Translations under genes and position numbers: made by a program
Shown: positions 7,827-18,408 of the stretch, piece by piece
Layout of the letters: each line of letters begins with the position of its first letter
Numbering within the stretch: the stretch's first letter is position 1
Notes under the pieces: model-generated
What the model saw: the letters and a program-made list of their open reading frames with translations, nothing else
Told to the model about the DNA's origin: nothing
Database searches by the model: none
Source of the DNA: Vibrio artabrorum
GTDB lineage: Bacteria > Pseudomonadota > Gammaproteobacteria > Enterobacterales > Vibrionaceae
Assembly: GCF_024347295.1 (NCBI RefSeq)
Contig: NZ_AP025459.1
Coordinates: 1,274,471-1,338,470, forward strand
Reading direction: 5' to 3'
DNA: 64,000 nt

Positions 7827-8284
7827 AAGCACATTTTTGCGTAAACAACTGTACTATCTAACTCGCCAGATGGTAAGCGTCTTGCGTTGGCTAAATGAGC
7901 TTCAAGCTTGTAGCCACAACGCTTGGCTACTAACTGACTCCTGAGATTTGAACCAGCCATTTTTATTTCGACTCGTTGAGCCGACTTATTGATAAAAGCA
8001 AATTGCTCTACCAACCCAATAGCTTCACTCACATAGCCCAAACCAGTTTTTGATGTTTTCAACCAATAGCCAATCTCAAAGTAAGGCACACTCTTGTCTC
8101 TGACAATAAAACCAATTGCACCTACAAACATTCCAGTTTCTTTTTCGATGATATTGAACCAGAACTCATCTGAAACCCAAGGCAAAAATTGAGAAAGTTC
8201 ACGCCTAGATTCATCTATCACTTGATACATTGCATCTGCATATTTTAATGATGGTGGAACCAATTCTAGCCTTTCACTTTCCAT
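7823..8284 (-). CDS. RimJ/RimL-type GNAT acetyltransferase
   Basis: A 153-residue GNAT of the ribosomal-protein-acetylase type. It opens ESERLELVPPSLKYADAMYQ and continues with FWFNIIEKETGMFVGAIGFIV, PYFEIGYWLKTSKTGLGYVSEAI (acetyl-CoA site) and EIKMAGSNLRSQLVAKRCGYKLE. The family acetylates N-termini of proteins or small molecules; the substrate is unknown here. I chose ATG 8284 because AGGAG lies five bases upstream; the longer frame has no such signal. The stop overlaps the attC core. Confidence 0.85.
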   Translation of the reverse strand: MESERLELVPPSLKYADAMYQVIDESRRELSQFLPWVSDEFWFNIIEKETGMFVGAIGFIVRDKSVPYFEIGYWLKTSKTGLGYVSEAIGLVEQFAFINKSAQRVEIKMAGSNLRSQLVAKRCGYKLEAHLANARRLPSGELDSTVVYAKMCL

Positions 8285-8312
8285 CTGGACTCCTGTTGAT
8301 TGCACGTGCTTA

Positions 8313-8828
8313 TAACGCTAAGCTAAGTGGCTAACAAACTTACCACTCACCTCAATTTGAGCACCTTAATCACAAAACTAAACCGAACCGAAAATGCCGA
8401 GCGTTTGTTAGTCCGTCTTAAGCGTTTTGTTAGTTTGCTACCGCGATAAACCCAAGGTTTAGCGCCAAGGTGCTGAATTGACAACCAAACTACTGGCTTT
8501 GAATGCAGATGTAAAATTGAAAACTACGAATATCAAATTCACACAACAAAACGGGCTTGGCTAAGAAGACTTTCATAGATGCCGATAACCGCAAATGCAA
8601 TTTTCAATGCTCACACTTAACTTTCAAAACCAAAGAAGCAGCGCGCAAGAACATTGAGAAATGAATCTTACTAACACGGAAGAAATGAGTAACACGGAAG
8701 CCAATTAACCGAAAAACGGGCTACGCGAGATACCTATTTCGATGAAAAGTCTTTGGGAAATAACAGGTGTATAGCTAGAACGCAGAACCCAGCTTTTAGA
8801 CCAAAACGCTTTTCTGCCCTTTGCAAAC
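8313..8828. repeat. Noncoding cassette, family A; attC 8313-8433
   Basis: 121-bp attC and ~395-bp body with ends GTTAGTTTGC/GCAAACTAAC, the 'actacgaatatcaaattc' left-module allele and the family A centre. Confidence 0.85.
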
Positions 8829-9376
8829 TAACGCTAAGCTAAGTGGCTAACAAACTTACCACCTAACCCAATTTGAACGCCTTAATCACAAAACCAAACC
8901 AAACTGAAAATGCCGAGCGTTTGTTAGTCCGTCTTAAGCGTTTTGTTAGTTTGCTACCGCGACAAATCCAAGGTTTAGCGCCAAGGTGCTGAATTGACCA
9001 CCAAACTACTGGCTTTGAACGCAGATGTAAAATTGAAAACGACAGAACTCAAAACCAACCAACAAAACGGGCTTGGCTAAGAAGCGACATGCGCCGACCA
9101 ACTACGGTTTGAAGGACTAGAACTGGCAAAGGATTCGTTCGATGAACTAAACAGCCAAGTGCGACAAAACCTGTTGAGAGCAATTTAGCCGCAACAAAAA
9201 AGAAACCACACCAAATAACGTGGCGAAACAGTTAGAACCCGTAAACGACTAACCCACCACAAACACTTCCCACATAGTGCCACCGGAAAGTTCGTGAGAT
9301 TAGAAAACGAACAGGTGTATAGCTAGAACGCAAAACCCAGCTTTTAGACCAAAACGCTTTTCTGCCCTTTGCAAAC
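8829..9376. repeat. Noncoding cassette, family A'; attC 8829-8949
   Basis: Shares its first ~135 and last ~65 body bases with family A but has the alternative centre (gcgacatgcgccgaccaact). It appears identical to 33410-33957. Confidence 0.85.
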
Positions 9377-9496
9377 TAACGCCCAATTAAGTAGTGAGCA
9401 ACGCTACCACGTAGCTAAACCATTGTGCCGTAAACACTAAAGCTGATTCAAACTGAAAATGCCGAGCGTTGCGAATCTGCTTGAATTGCTTGTTAT
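9377..9496. repeat. attC of a membrane-protein cassette
   Basis: Runs from TAACGCCCAATTAAGTAG to TTGCTTGTTAT. Cassette ends match over 11 bp: GTTATGACTCA/TGAGTCATAAC. Confidence 0.9.
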
Positions 9497-9969
9497 GACT
9501 CAATTCTTGATAGACGTTCTTCGACTTCTTCTTCATCAAACTCTTCGATTGCAAAGATTCCTTTCAGGCACTTCATACTGCCCAATAAGACAAATATTCC
9601 AGCTACCGAACCGAATAAGGAAAAGTAAGATATTAGACAAAATGTAGCAACAATTGATAACCAAACGCCTATACCCGCTACAAAGTTCAAACGTGACCGG
9701 AAAAGTACACGGTAAAGTGTTTTTGGGTATGCCTTGTAATTGACGATGGTCATCAGCGTAAACAGTGAAGCCCCCAAAGATAATGCATATGAGAAAATCG
9801 ACACTCTGATCCAATTCGACTGAAATAATTCCAAATTCGAGCTCGCGCTCAATAAAGCCAGAAAAAACGCAAAACACCCAGCACATATAGCTGAATAACA
9901 CCAAACCATATAGTTTAGATGTTCGATTGAGTAGAACTTCTTATCTGAGTTTTTCCTGTAAATATACAT
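9493..9969 (-). CDS. Hypothetical four-helix membrane protein
   Basis: 158 residues, family not recognised. Four hydrophobic segments are visible: YMVWCYSAICAGCFAFFLAL (~20-40), VSIFSYALSLGASLFTLMTI (~55-75), FVAGIGVWLSIVATFCLISY (~95-115) and LFGSVAGIFVLLGSM (~118-132). An acidic tail EEFDEEEVEERLSRIES follows. It is an inner-membrane protein by prediction. ATG 9969 is preceded by GAGGTAC. No function assigned. Confidence 0.65.
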   Translation of the reverse strand: MYIYRKNSDKKFYSIEHLNYMVWCYSAICAGCFAFFLALLSASSNLELFQSNWIRVSIFSYALSLGASLFTLMTIVNYKAYPKTLYRVLFRSRLNFVAGIGVWLSIVATFCLISYFSLFGSVAGIFVLLGSMKCLKGIFAIEEFDEEEVEERLSRIES

Positions 9970-9996
9970 TTAGTACCTCGAACTCTCTCTGAGTCA

Positions 9997-10089
9997 TAAC
10001 GCCCACTTAAACGGACGGAAATAGTTGGCTAAAATTGTGAGGAACGAACAATAGCCAGCTGTTGACGTTCCGTTTAAAGTGCTTGTTAT
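9997..10089. repeat. attC of the zinc-ribbon membrane-protein cassette
   Basis: A short site (~93 bp) whose arms are TAACGCCCACTTAAACGG and CCGTTTAAAGTGCTTGTTAT, a nearly perfect long inverted repeat. Cassette ends match as GTTATAAG/CTTATAAC. Confidence 0.88.
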
Positions 10090-10379
10090 AAGGCACTTTC
10101 GTCAATTATTTTGAACTGCTTCGATACTGAAAGTGCCAGTATGACTGCCAAAATTAGTATTATTATTACTCGTATACTCATTGAAGGAACCAACGATTCA
10201 AGTAAAGTGAAACTCAACGCTGATGAACCGCCAACAAACATACCTAAAAACGTTCGTCTTTGTGTCCATCCGATCAGAGCTGAACATTGTGTACAGCGAT
10301 ACCTTGTCCTGTTTGCACTAAATAAAAACCAACTAAGTGCAATCTTCTGCTGACAATTAGGGCACTCTCGATGCTTCAT
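10086..10379 (-). CDS. Hypothetical zinc-ribbon membrane protein
   Basis: 97 residues. The N-terminus has two CxxC pairs (CPNCQQKI and CTQCSALIG) forming a probable zinc ribbon. Two hydrophobic helices follow (FLGMFVGGSSALSFTLLESL and IRVIIILILAVILALSV) and a short cytoplasmic tail. It resembles small cassette proteins of unknown function in Vibrio. GGAGTTTG lies upstream of ATG 10379. Confidence 0.65.
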   Translation of the reverse strand: MKHRECPNCQQKIALSWFLFSANRTRYRCTQCSALIGWTQRRTFLGMFVGGSSALSFTLLESLVPSMSIRVIIILILAVILALSVSKQFKIIDESAL

Positions 10380-10404
10380 ACTAAATCAAACTCCATGTGA
10401 CTTA

Positions 10405-10921
10405 TAACGCTAAAGCTAAGTGGCTAACAAACCTGCCACCCACCTCAATTTGAACACCTTAATCACACAACTAAACCGAACCAAAAATGCCAAGCGTTTG
10501 TTAGTCCGTCTTAAGCGTTTTGTTAGTTTGCTACCGCGATAAACCCAAGGTTTAGCGCCAAGGTGCTGAATTGACCACCAAACTACTGGCTTTGAACGCA
10601 GATGTAAAATTGAAAACGACAGAACTCAAAACCAACCAACAAAACGAGCTTGGCTAAGAAGACTTTCATAGATGCCGACAACCGCAAATGCAATTTTCAA
10701 TGCTCACACTTAACTTTCAAAACCAAAGAAGCAGCGCGCAAGAACATTGAGAAATGAATCTTACTAACACGAAAGAAATGAGTAACACGGAAGCCAATTA
10801 ACCAAAAAACGGGCTACGCGAGATGCCTATTTCGCAGAAAAGTCTTTGGGAAATAACAGGTGTATAGCTAGAACGCAGAACCAAGCTTTTAGACCAAAAC
10901 GCTTTTCTGCCCTTTGCAAAC
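10405..10921. repeat. Noncoding cassette, family A; attC 10405-10526
   Basis: The attC has one extra A in its first arm (TAACGCTAAAGCTAAGTGG), shared with the site at 21883. The body has the 'gacagaactcaaaacc' left-module allele joined to the family A centre. Confidence 0.85.
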
Positions 10922-11045
10922 TAACGCCCAATTAAGGGGTGAACAACGCCTTCACCCAAACCTAAAGCATTGTGCCATAAACACTTAATTTGAAGTAGAA
11001 CCAAAAATGCCAAGCGTTGGGAATCCCTCTTAAATTGCTCGTTAT
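10922..11045. repeat. attC of GNAT cassette 3
   Basis: Runs from TAACGCCCAATTAAGGGG to TTGCTCGTTAT. Cassette ends match as GTTATAAATA/TATTTATAAC. Confidence 0.9.
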
Positions 11046-11515
11046 AAATATTTTTCGTAGCACTGTTCAAGCTGAACTTGCCCCCAAAGTTCGCACTCTT
11101 TCTCATGGATTAATTGAAATCCATTTTTGATATAGAGTGACTTTGAAACAGCTAAACCTGCAACTGTCCAAAGGACTACTTTGGAATAGTTTTCCTCAAG
11201 ACAAAAGCTAAGTGCCTGCTTAATTAGAGTTTTTCCTAAACCTTTTCCGCGAGCCTTTGGATCTACTGAGAACCACCGAAGTTGAGCTTCAGTATTTGAG
11301 TTTTCACAAATACAAATCGTGCCGACCAATTCACCATCCATACGGGCCAACCAAATCTTCTCTCGTTTACCATTACGTTTTGCAAACTGAGCTAGAGGCT
11401 CTGCAACGTATGCTTCAAAGGTAAAGTCATAGCCATACTCTTTCGAGTAAAGTAAGCCATGCTGCTTAACGATATGACCTAAGTCTCCTGGTTCTAATGT
11501 ATTGCTAATTATCAT
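11042..11515 (-). CDS. GNAT-family N-acetyltransferase
   Basis: 157 residues. GNAT core: KIWLARMDGELVGTICICEN, then AQLRWFSVDPKARGKGLGKT (motif A with R-GKGLG, acetyl-CoA binding), LIKQALSFCLEENYSKVVLWT, and SKSLYIKNGFQLIHEKE (motif B), with the final LWGQ typical of MarR-linked GNATs. A longer frame would start inside the next attC. ATG 11515 has GAGGGAGCAGTA just upstream and is preferred. Substrate unknown. Confidence 0.85.
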   Translation of the reverse strand: MIISNTLEPGDLGHIVKQHGLLYSKEYGYDFTFEAYVAEPLAQFAKRNGKREKIWLARMDGELVGTICICENSNTEAQLRWFSVDPKARGKGLGKTLIKQALSFCLEENYSKVVLWTVAGLAVSKSLYIKNGFQLIHEKECELWGQVQLEQCYEKYL

Positions 11516-11549
11516 TACTGCTCCCTCGCGATGATTTTGACTGTATTTA

Positions 11550-12017
11550 TAACGCTTTGCTAAGTGGCTGGCAAAGCACCTAACCAGAAGCAACGCACCT
11601 TAATCATTGAACTCATTGGAACTGAAAATGCCAAGCGTTGCCAGTCCATTTAAGCAATTTGTTATGAAAAAGCGCTAAACCGCGCCACTTAACTCAATGC
11701 CAACGCCCTAGCCTCTGAAATAAGCGCCGACTGCTGACCCACAATGATTACCTGAAAGTCACTTCAAGCGAACGCAAAAAGTGAGGTTGCAATGAAGTGC
11801 CGAACGATAAACTCACTGTGAAGATAATTGCCACAACTCGATCTAGTTTTAGAGCACAAAGCCTATTGGCATATTATTCTTTCGACATATCCCAATAGGC
11901 TTAAAAGCAAAGGAAACAGCAAGATTTAAGCCTAAGAAGATTTTAATTAGATGGTAGAAAAGCACAGCCTTTGATGAACAAAACTACCTACAAAAAGATA
12001 CGTTAACAGCAGCTTCA
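11550..12017. repeat. Noncoding cassette, family B; attC 11550-11665
   Basis: The body keeps an uninterrupted long stem AAGCCTATTGG/CCAATAGGCTT (about 11859-11903). In the 7238, 16318 and 29269 copies the left arm is altered. Confidence 0.85.
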
Positions 12018-12534
12018 TAACGCTAAGCTAAGTGGCTAACAAACTTACCACCCAACCCAATTTGAACACCTTAATCACACAACTAAACCGAACCAAAAAT
12101 GCCAAGCGTTTGTTAGTCCGTCTTAAGTGTTTTGTTAGTTTGCTACCGCGATAAACCCAAGGTTTAGCGCCAAGGTGCTGAATTGACAACCAAACTACTG
12201 GCTTTGAACGCAGATGTAAAATTGAAAACTACGAATATCAAATTCACACAACAAAACGGGCTTGGCTAAGAAGACTTTCATAGATGCCGACAACCGCAAA
12301 TGCAATTTTCAATGCTCACACTTAACTTTCAAAACCAAAGAAGCAGCGCGCAAGAACATTGAGAAATGAACCTTACTAACACGGAAGAAATGAGTAACAC
12401 AGAAGCTAATTAACCGAAAAACAGGCTACGCGAGATGCCTATTTCGATGAAAAGTCTTTGGGAAATAACAGGTGAATAGCTAGAACGCAGAACAAGGCTT
12501 TTAGACCACAAACGCTTTTCTGCCCTTTGCAAAC
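12018..12534. repeat. Noncoding cassette, family A; attC 12018-12138
   Basis: Ends GTTAGTTTGC/GCAAACTAAC. The attC has TTAAGTGTTTTG in place of the usual TTAAGCGTTTTG. Family A centre. Confidence 0.85.
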
Positions 12535-13082
12535 TAACGCTAAGCTAAGTGGCTAACAAACCTGCCACCTAACCCAATTTGAACGCCTTAATCACAAAAC
12601 CAAACCAAACTGAAAATGCCGAGCGTTTGTTAGTCCGTCTTAAGCGTTTTGTTAGTTTGCCACCGCGACAAACCAAAGGTTTAGCGCCAAGGTGCTGAAT
12701 TGACTACCAAACTACTGGCTTTGAACGGAGATGTAAAATTGAAAACTACGAATATCAAATTCATACAACAAAACGGGCTTGGCTAAGAAGCGACATGCGC
12801 CAGACAACTACGGTTTGAAGGACAATAACTGACAAAGGATTTGTTCGATGAACTTAACAGCCAAGTGCGACAAAGCCAGTTAAGAACAACTTAGCCGCAA
12901 CGAAAAAGAAGCCGCGCAAAAGAACGTAGCGAAAAAATTAGAACCCGTAAACGACTAACCCACAACAAACACTTCCCACATAGTGCCACCGGAAAGTTCG
13001 TGAGATTAGAAAACGAACAGGTGTATAGCTAGAACGCAAAACCCAGCTTTTAGACCAAAACGCTTTTCTGCCCTTTGCAAAC
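12535..13082. repeat. Noncoding cassette, family A'; attC 12535-12655
   Basis: Family A' centre beginning gcgacatgcgccagacaact, here joined to the 'actacgaatatcaaattc' left-module allele. Confidence 0.85.
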
Positions 13083-13630
13083 TAACGCTAAGCTAAGTGG
13101 CTAACAAACCTACCAGCCACCTCAATTTGAACACCTTAATCACAAAACCAAACCGAACCAAAAATGCCAAGCGTTTGTTAGTCCGTCTTAAGCGTTTTGT
13201 TAGTTTGCTACCGCGACAAACCAAAGGTTTAGCGCCAAGGTGCTGAATTGACTACTAAACTACTGGCTTTGAACGTAGATGTAAAATTGAAAACGACAGA
13301 ACTCAAAACCAACCAACAAAACGAGCTTGGCTAAGAAGCGACATGCGCGAGACAACCACAGTTTGAAGGATTAGAGCTGGCAAAGGATTCGTCCGATGAA
13401 CTTAACAGCCAAGTACGACAAAACCTGTTGAGAGCAACTTAGCCCCCACAAAAAAGAAGCCGCGCCAAAGAACGTAGCGAAAAAGTTAGAACCAGTAAAC
13501 GACTAACCCACCACAAACACTGCACACACAGTGCCACCGGAAAGTTCGTGAGATTAGAAAACGAATAGGTGTATAGCTAGAACGCAAAACCCAGCTTTTA
13601 GACCAACACGCTTTTCTGCCCTTTGCAAAC
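13083..13630. repeat. Noncoding cassette, family A'; attC 13083-13203
   Basis: Body variant with gcgagacaaccacagtttg and gattcgtccgatgaactt, shared with 17861, 32861 and 38221. Confidence 0.85.
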
Positions 13631-13751
13631 TAACGCCCAATTAAGGTGTGAGTAACGCAACACCGAAGCTACAGTATTGCACCCTAAACACATGACTCAA
13701 CGCATAGTAAAACCGCCAAGCGTTACGAATCACTCTTAAATTGTTTGTTAG
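13631..13751. repeat. attC of the frameshifted SnoaL-like cassette
   Basis: Runs from TAACGCCCAATTAAGGTG to TTGTTTGTTAG. It differs clearly from the attC (22400-22523) that carries the intact copy of the same gene. Cassette ends GTTAGGTGC/GCACCTAAC. Confidence 0.88.
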
Positions 13752-13760
13752 GTGCGTAGC

Positions 13761-14140
13761 TTATTCTTGTACAACCTTTACCCATTTTGAGCGCCATTCT
13801 TGTGCTTCCATAGGATCAGGCCAGAATTCTTTTTGCTTGATGATCAAACCGTTTTCAACGGTATGAAAAGTAATAGCACGGGCTTTTTGAACACTATCTG
13901 TAATCGAAACATCAGTTACGACCGTTGCTCCGTCACAAACTACCGAATGAACTTCAAACTCCCAAACACCATTTGCGGGGTAATAGGAATTAATAGCTGT
14001 GAAATTTTCTCTACCCAATGTAAGTTCATTTGATTGAGGCCAAAAGCCTTCGAAATTAGGACTAAGCCACTCACTCGCTTTGGCAAGTCATTAGTTTTCA
14101 TTGCATCCCAAAAAGCTAGGACAACTTCCTTTGAATTCAT
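13761..14140 (-). pseudogene. SnoaL-like protein, frameshifted copy
   Basis: The sequence appears identical to the intact gene at 22533-22913 except for one missing A in the run GGCAAAGTC (here GGCAAGTC, about 14083-14088). The reading frame therefore splits after MNSKEVVLAFWDAMKTNDL. The downstream part is readable in another frame from ENFTAINSYYP to the stop. Because the copies are otherwise the same, the duplication and the mutation look recent. The truncated product is unlikely to function. Confidence 0.88.
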
Positions 14141-14157
14141 TATTTCCTCCAAGCACC

Positions 14158-14705
14158 TAACGCTAAGCTAAGTGGCTAACAAACCTACCCCCCAACCCAA
14201 TTTGAGCACCTTAATCACAAAACTAAACCGAACTGAAAATGCCGAGCGTTTGTTAGTCCGTCTTAAGCGTTTTGTTAGTTTGCTACCGCGATAAACCCAA
14301 GGTTTAACGCCAAGGTGCTGAATTGACTACCAAACTACTGGCTTTGAACGGAGATGTAAAATTGAAAACTACGAATATCAAATTCATACAACAAAACGGG
14401 CTTGGCTAAGAAGCGACATGCGCCAGACAACCACAGTTTGAAGGATTAGAGCTGACAAAGGATTCGTTCGATGAACTTAACAGCCAAGTGCGACAAAGCC
14501 AGTTAAGAACAACTTAGCCGCAACGAAAAAGAAGCCGCGCAAAAGAACGTAGCGAAAAAGTTAGAACCCGTAAACGACTAACCCACAACAAACACTTCCC
14601 ACATAGTGCCACCGGAAAGTTCGTGAGATTAGAAAACGAACAGGTGTATAGCTAGAACGCAAAACCCAGCTTTTAGACCAAAACGCTTTTCTGCCCTTTG
14701 CAAAC
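14158..14705. repeat. Noncoding cassette, family A'; attC 14158-14278
   Basis: Left module has the 'actacgaatatcaaattc' allele and ggtttaacgcc in place of ggtttagcgcc. Family A' centre. Confidence 0.85.
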
Positions 14706-14828
14706 TAACGCCGCGTTAAGTGGTGAGCAACGCAAACCACCCTACCTAAACCATTGTGCCGTAAACACTAAATTCAAGGCAAACCGAAAATGCCAAGCGT
14801 TGGGAATCCGTCTTAAACGCTTTGTTAT
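14706..14828. repeat. attC of a hypothetical-protein cassette
   Basis: Runs from TAACGCCGCGTTAAGTGG to GCTTTGTTAT. Cassette ends match over 12 bp: GTTATATGTAAA/TTTACATATAAC. Confidence 0.9.
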
Positions 14829-14840
14829 ATGTAAATATGA

Positions 14841-15203
14841 CTATTGTTCATCACTTTGTATAATTGGTGCGTAACCTTTGAACTTAATGATACGTTTAGT
14901 TACTTTTCGCCCTTCCCCACCTAGACCGGCGGATATGCTAGAGCCATCAGTTGTAACACCCAAGTTTCCCTTACCGCTATTATCGTAATACTCTTCTATT
15001 TCAACTTCCTCTGCCGAATCTATACGCCGTGCAATAGCTAACTCTTGTTCAACCTTAGCACCGGATAATAGTATGCGAGATTCGATCTCAGCTTTCGTTG
15101 CTTCTTCGCTCAACTCGATAGATGTTTTTGAACTGGAGTCGTAGGAATAGCTTTCAACGAGCTTCTTTACTGCCAGCGAAATTAGATCTGTTGTAAATAA
15201 CAT
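14841..15203 (-). CDS. Hypothetical protein
   Basis: 120 residues, not recognised. It has a helical N-terminus (LISLAVKKLVESYSYDSS), an acidic middle rich in E (EEATKAEIESRILLSGAKVEQELAIARRIDSAEEVEIEEYY), a glycine-rich stretch GKGNLGVTTDGSSISAGLGGEGR, and a basic strand RKVTKRIIKFKGYAP. No signal peptide or membrane segment. The ribosome binding site is weak (AGAGAATCT). Soluble and probably cytoplasmic; no function proposed. Confidence 0.55.
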   Translation of the reverse strand: MLFTTDLISLAVKKLVESYSYDSSSKTSIELSEEATKAEIESRILLSGAKVEQELAIARRIDSAEEVEIEEYYDNSGKGNLGVTTDGSSISAGLGGEGRKVTKRIIKFKGYAPIIQSDEQ

Positions 15204-15251
15204 ATTTTAGATTCTCTACTTATTTAATATGACGAAACTGAGCTTTACATA

Positions 15252-15800
15252 TAACGCTAAGCTAAGTGGCTAACAAACCTGCCACCTAACCCAATTTGAG
15301 CACCTTAATCACGCAGCCAAACCGAACCAAAAATGCCGAGCGTTTGTTAGTCCGTCTTAAGCGTTTTGTTAGTTTGCTACCGCGATAAACCCAAGGTTTA
15401 GCGCCAAGGTGCTGAATTGACGACCAAACTACTGGCTTTGAACGCAGATGTAAAATTGAAAACGACAGAACTCAAAACCAACCAACAAAACGAGCTTGGC
15501 TAAGAAGCGACATGCGCCGACCAACCACGGTTTGAGATATTTCTACTGACAAAGGATTCGTTCGCTGAACTTTAACACCCAAGTGCGACAAAGCCAGTTA
15601 AGCTCAACTTAGCCACAACGAAAAAGAAACCGCGCCACAGAACGTAGCGAAAAAGTTAGAACCCGTAAACGACTAACCCACCACAAACACTGCTCACATA
15701 GTGCCACCGGAAAGTTCGTGAGATTAGAAAATGAACAGGTGTATAGCTAGAACGCAAAACCCAGCTTTTAGACCAAAACGCTTTTCTGCCCTTTGCAAAC
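15252..15800. repeat. Noncoding cassette, family A'; attC 15252-15372
   Basis: The most divergent A' centre (ccacggtttgagatatttct). Left module with 'gacagaactcaaaacc' allele. Same cassette ends as other A/A'. Confidence 0.85.
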
Positions 15801-16317
15801 TAACGCTAAGCTAAGTGGCTAACAAACCTGCCACCCAACCCAATTTGAACACCTTAATCACACAACTAAACCGAACCAAAAATGCCAAGCGTTTGTTAGT
15901 CCGTCTTAAGCGTTTTGTTAGTTTGCTACCGCGATAAACCCAAGGTTTAGCGCCAAGGTGCTGAATTGACAACCAAACTACTGGCTTTGAACGCAGATGT
16001 AAAATTGAAAACGACAGAACTCAAAACCAACCAACAAAACGAGCTTGGCTAAGAAGACTTTCATAGATGCCGACAACCGCAAATGCAATTTTCAATGCTC
16101 ACACTTAACTTTCAAAACCAAAGAAGCAGCGCGCAAGAACATTAAGAAATGAATCTTACTAACACGAAAGAAATGAGTAACACGGAAGCCAATTAACCGG
16201 AAAACAGGCTACGCGAGATGCCTATTTCGATGAAAAATCTTTGGGAAATAACAGGTGTATAGCTAGAACGAAGAACCAAGCTTTTAGACCAAAAATGCTT
16301 TTCTACCCTTTGCAAAC
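15801..16317. repeat. Noncoding cassette, family A; attC 15801-15921
   Basis: Left-module allele 'gacagaactcaaaacc' with family A centre; minor differences such as acattaagaaatgaatc. Confidence 0.85.
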
Positions 16318-16785
16318 TAACGCTTTGCTAAGTGGCTGGCAAAGCACTCAACCAGAAGCAACGCACCTTAATCATTAAACTCATTGGAACTGAAAATGCC
16401 AAGCGTTGCCAGTCCATTTAAGCAATTTGTTATGAAAAGGCGCTAAACCGTGCCACTTAACTCAATGCCAACGCCCTAGCCTCTGAAATAAGCGCCGACT
16501 GCTGGCCCACAATGATTACCTGAAAGTCACTCCAAGCAAACGCAAAAAGTGAGGAAACAAAGAAGTGCCGAACGATAAACTCACGGTGAAGATAATTGCC
16601 ACAACTCGATCTAGTTTTAGAGCATAAAGTCACATGGCATATTATTCTTTCGACATATCCCAATAGGCTTAAAAGCAAAGGAAACAGCAAGATTTAAGCC
16701 TAAGAGGATTTTAATTAGATGGTAGAAAAGCACAGCCTTTGAAGAACAAAACCACCTACAAAAAGATACGTTAACAGCAGCTTCA
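16318..16785. repeat. Noncoding cassette, family B; attC 16318-16433
   Basis: Appears identical to 7238-7705, 9 kb away, although the neighbours differ. No gene. Confidence 0.85.
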
Positions 16786-17301
16786 TAACGCTAAGCTAAG
16801 TGGCTAACAAACCTGCCACCTAACCCAATTTGAACGCCTTAATCACAAAACCAAACCAAACTGAAAATGCCGAGCGTTTGTTAGTCCGTCTTAAGCGTTT
16901 TGTTAGTTTGCCACCGCGACAAACCAAAGGTTTAGCACCAAGGTGCTGAATTGACTACCAAACTACTGGCTTTGAACGGAGATGTAAAATTGAAAACGAC
17001 GAATATCAAATTCATACAACAAAACGGGCTTGGCTAAGAAGACTTTCATAGATGCCGACAACCGCAAATGCAATTTTCAATGCTCACACTTAACTTTCAA
17101 AACCAAAGAAGCAGCGCGCAAGAACATTGAGAAATGAATCTTACTAACACGAAAGAAATGAGTAACACGGAAGCCAATTAGCCGAAAAACGGGCTACGCG
17201 AGATACCTATTTCGATGAAAAGTCTTTGGGAAATAACAGGTGTATAGCTAGAACGAAGAACCCAGCTTTTAGACCAAAACGCTTTTCTGCCCTTTGCAAA
17301 C
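16786..17301. repeat. Noncoding cassette, family A; attC 16786-16906
   Basis: Carries the private variants ggtttagcaccaagg and ccaattagccg, shared with 32345-32860, so the two are recent copies. Confidence 0.85.
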
Positions 17302-17393
17302 TAACGCCGCATTAAGGTGTGAGCGGCGCTTGGCTATACTTGAGCGAAGCGAAACTGCCAAGCGTTGCGAATCACTCTTAAATGCTTTGTTAT
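17302..17393. repeat. attC of GNAT cassette 4
   Basis: Short type (92 bp), nearly identical to 5490-5581 and 20061-20152. Cassette ends match as GTTATACGC/GCGTATAAC. Confidence 0.9.
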
Positions 17394-17406
17394 ACGCGTG
17401 CTGACA

Positions 17407-17835
17407 CTACAACGGAACCTTCATAACCTTATGATTTAGCTCACTTTCAATATCAACCGCTAACCAGCCTAAAGACTCGTACAGCGGTGGTACATTGGTG
17501 TAAGCATACAAGTTACTTTGAACTGTTGCTGATACTTGGCTAACACCTCGGTTAATCAGTTCACTAGCAATACCTTGACCACGCCACTCCGGTAAAACAT
17601 AAACAGCATTAAACCAAATAACTTCTGAGTCACCATGAGGTTCTTTGAAGCGCGAATATGAGAGACCACCAATAACTTGATTATCTCTGAGAGCAACAAT
17701 CACCGGTGGGAGGTTACTTTCGGGTTTATAGGTATTTACGAACAGAAAATCAGACCATTCAGTTTGAAACAACTTTTCTAGAGCAACCCAATACTCACTA
17801 TTTTCATCGCAATTTCTGAATACTACCTTGTTCAT
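17407..17835 (-). CDS. GNAT-family N-acetyltransferase
   Basis: 142 residues. The GNAT core is PPVIVALRDNQVIGGLSYSRF, then SEVIWFNAVYVLPEWRGQGIASELI (motif A, RGQGIA) and a short C-terminal half YAYTNVPPLYESLGWLAVD (motif B). GAGGAAATAATCC lies upstream of ATG 17835. Unknown substrate; expressed only if an upstream promoter reads through the array, or by its own unseen promoter. Confidence 0.85.
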   Translation of the reverse strand: MNKVVFRNCDENSEYWVALEKLFQTEWSDFLFVNTYKPESNLPPVIVALRDNQVIGGLSYSRFKEPHGDSEVIWFNAVYVLPEWRGQGIASELINRGVSQVSATVQSNLYAYTNVPPLYESLGWLAVDIESELNHKVMKVPL

Positions 17836-17860
17836 ATTGGATTATTTCCTCAAAAGCGTA

Positions 17861-18408
17861 TAACGCTAAGCTAAGTGGCTAACAAACCTGCCACCCAACC
17901 CAATTTGAACACCTTAATCACAAAACTAAACCGAACCGAAAATGCCGGGCGTTTGTTAGTCCGTCTTAAGCGTTTTGTTAGTTTGCTACCGCGACAAACC
18001 CAAGGTTTAGCGCCAAGGTGCTGAATTGACGACCAAACTACTGGCTTTGAACGTAGATATAAAATTGAAAACGACAGAACTCAAAACCAACCAACAAAAC
18101 GAGCTTGGCTAAGAAGCGACATGCGCGAGACAACCACAGTTTGAAGGATTAGAGCTGGCAAAGGATTCGTCCGATGAACTTAACAGCCAAGTACGACAAA
18201 ACCTGTTGAGAGCAACTTAGCCCCCACAAAAAAGAAGCCGCGCCAAAGAACGTAGCGAAAAAGTTAGAACCAGTAAACGACTAACCCACCACAAACACTG
18301 CACACACAGTGCCACCGGAAAGTTCGTTAGATTAGAAAACGAACAGGTGTATAGCTAGAACGAAGAACCGAGCTTTTAGACCAAAACGCTTTTCTGCCCG
18401 TTGCAAAC
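17861..18408. repeat. Noncoding cassette, family A'; attC 17861-17981
   Basis: The attC carries a GCCGGGCGTTTG variant. Body of the gattcgtccgatgaactt type, with cgtagatataaaattg. Confidence 0.85.

Noticed and set aside
13761..14152. Two separate short genes instead of one frameshifted gene
   Set aside because: The intact copy at 22533-22913 shows that a single-base deletion explains both frames.
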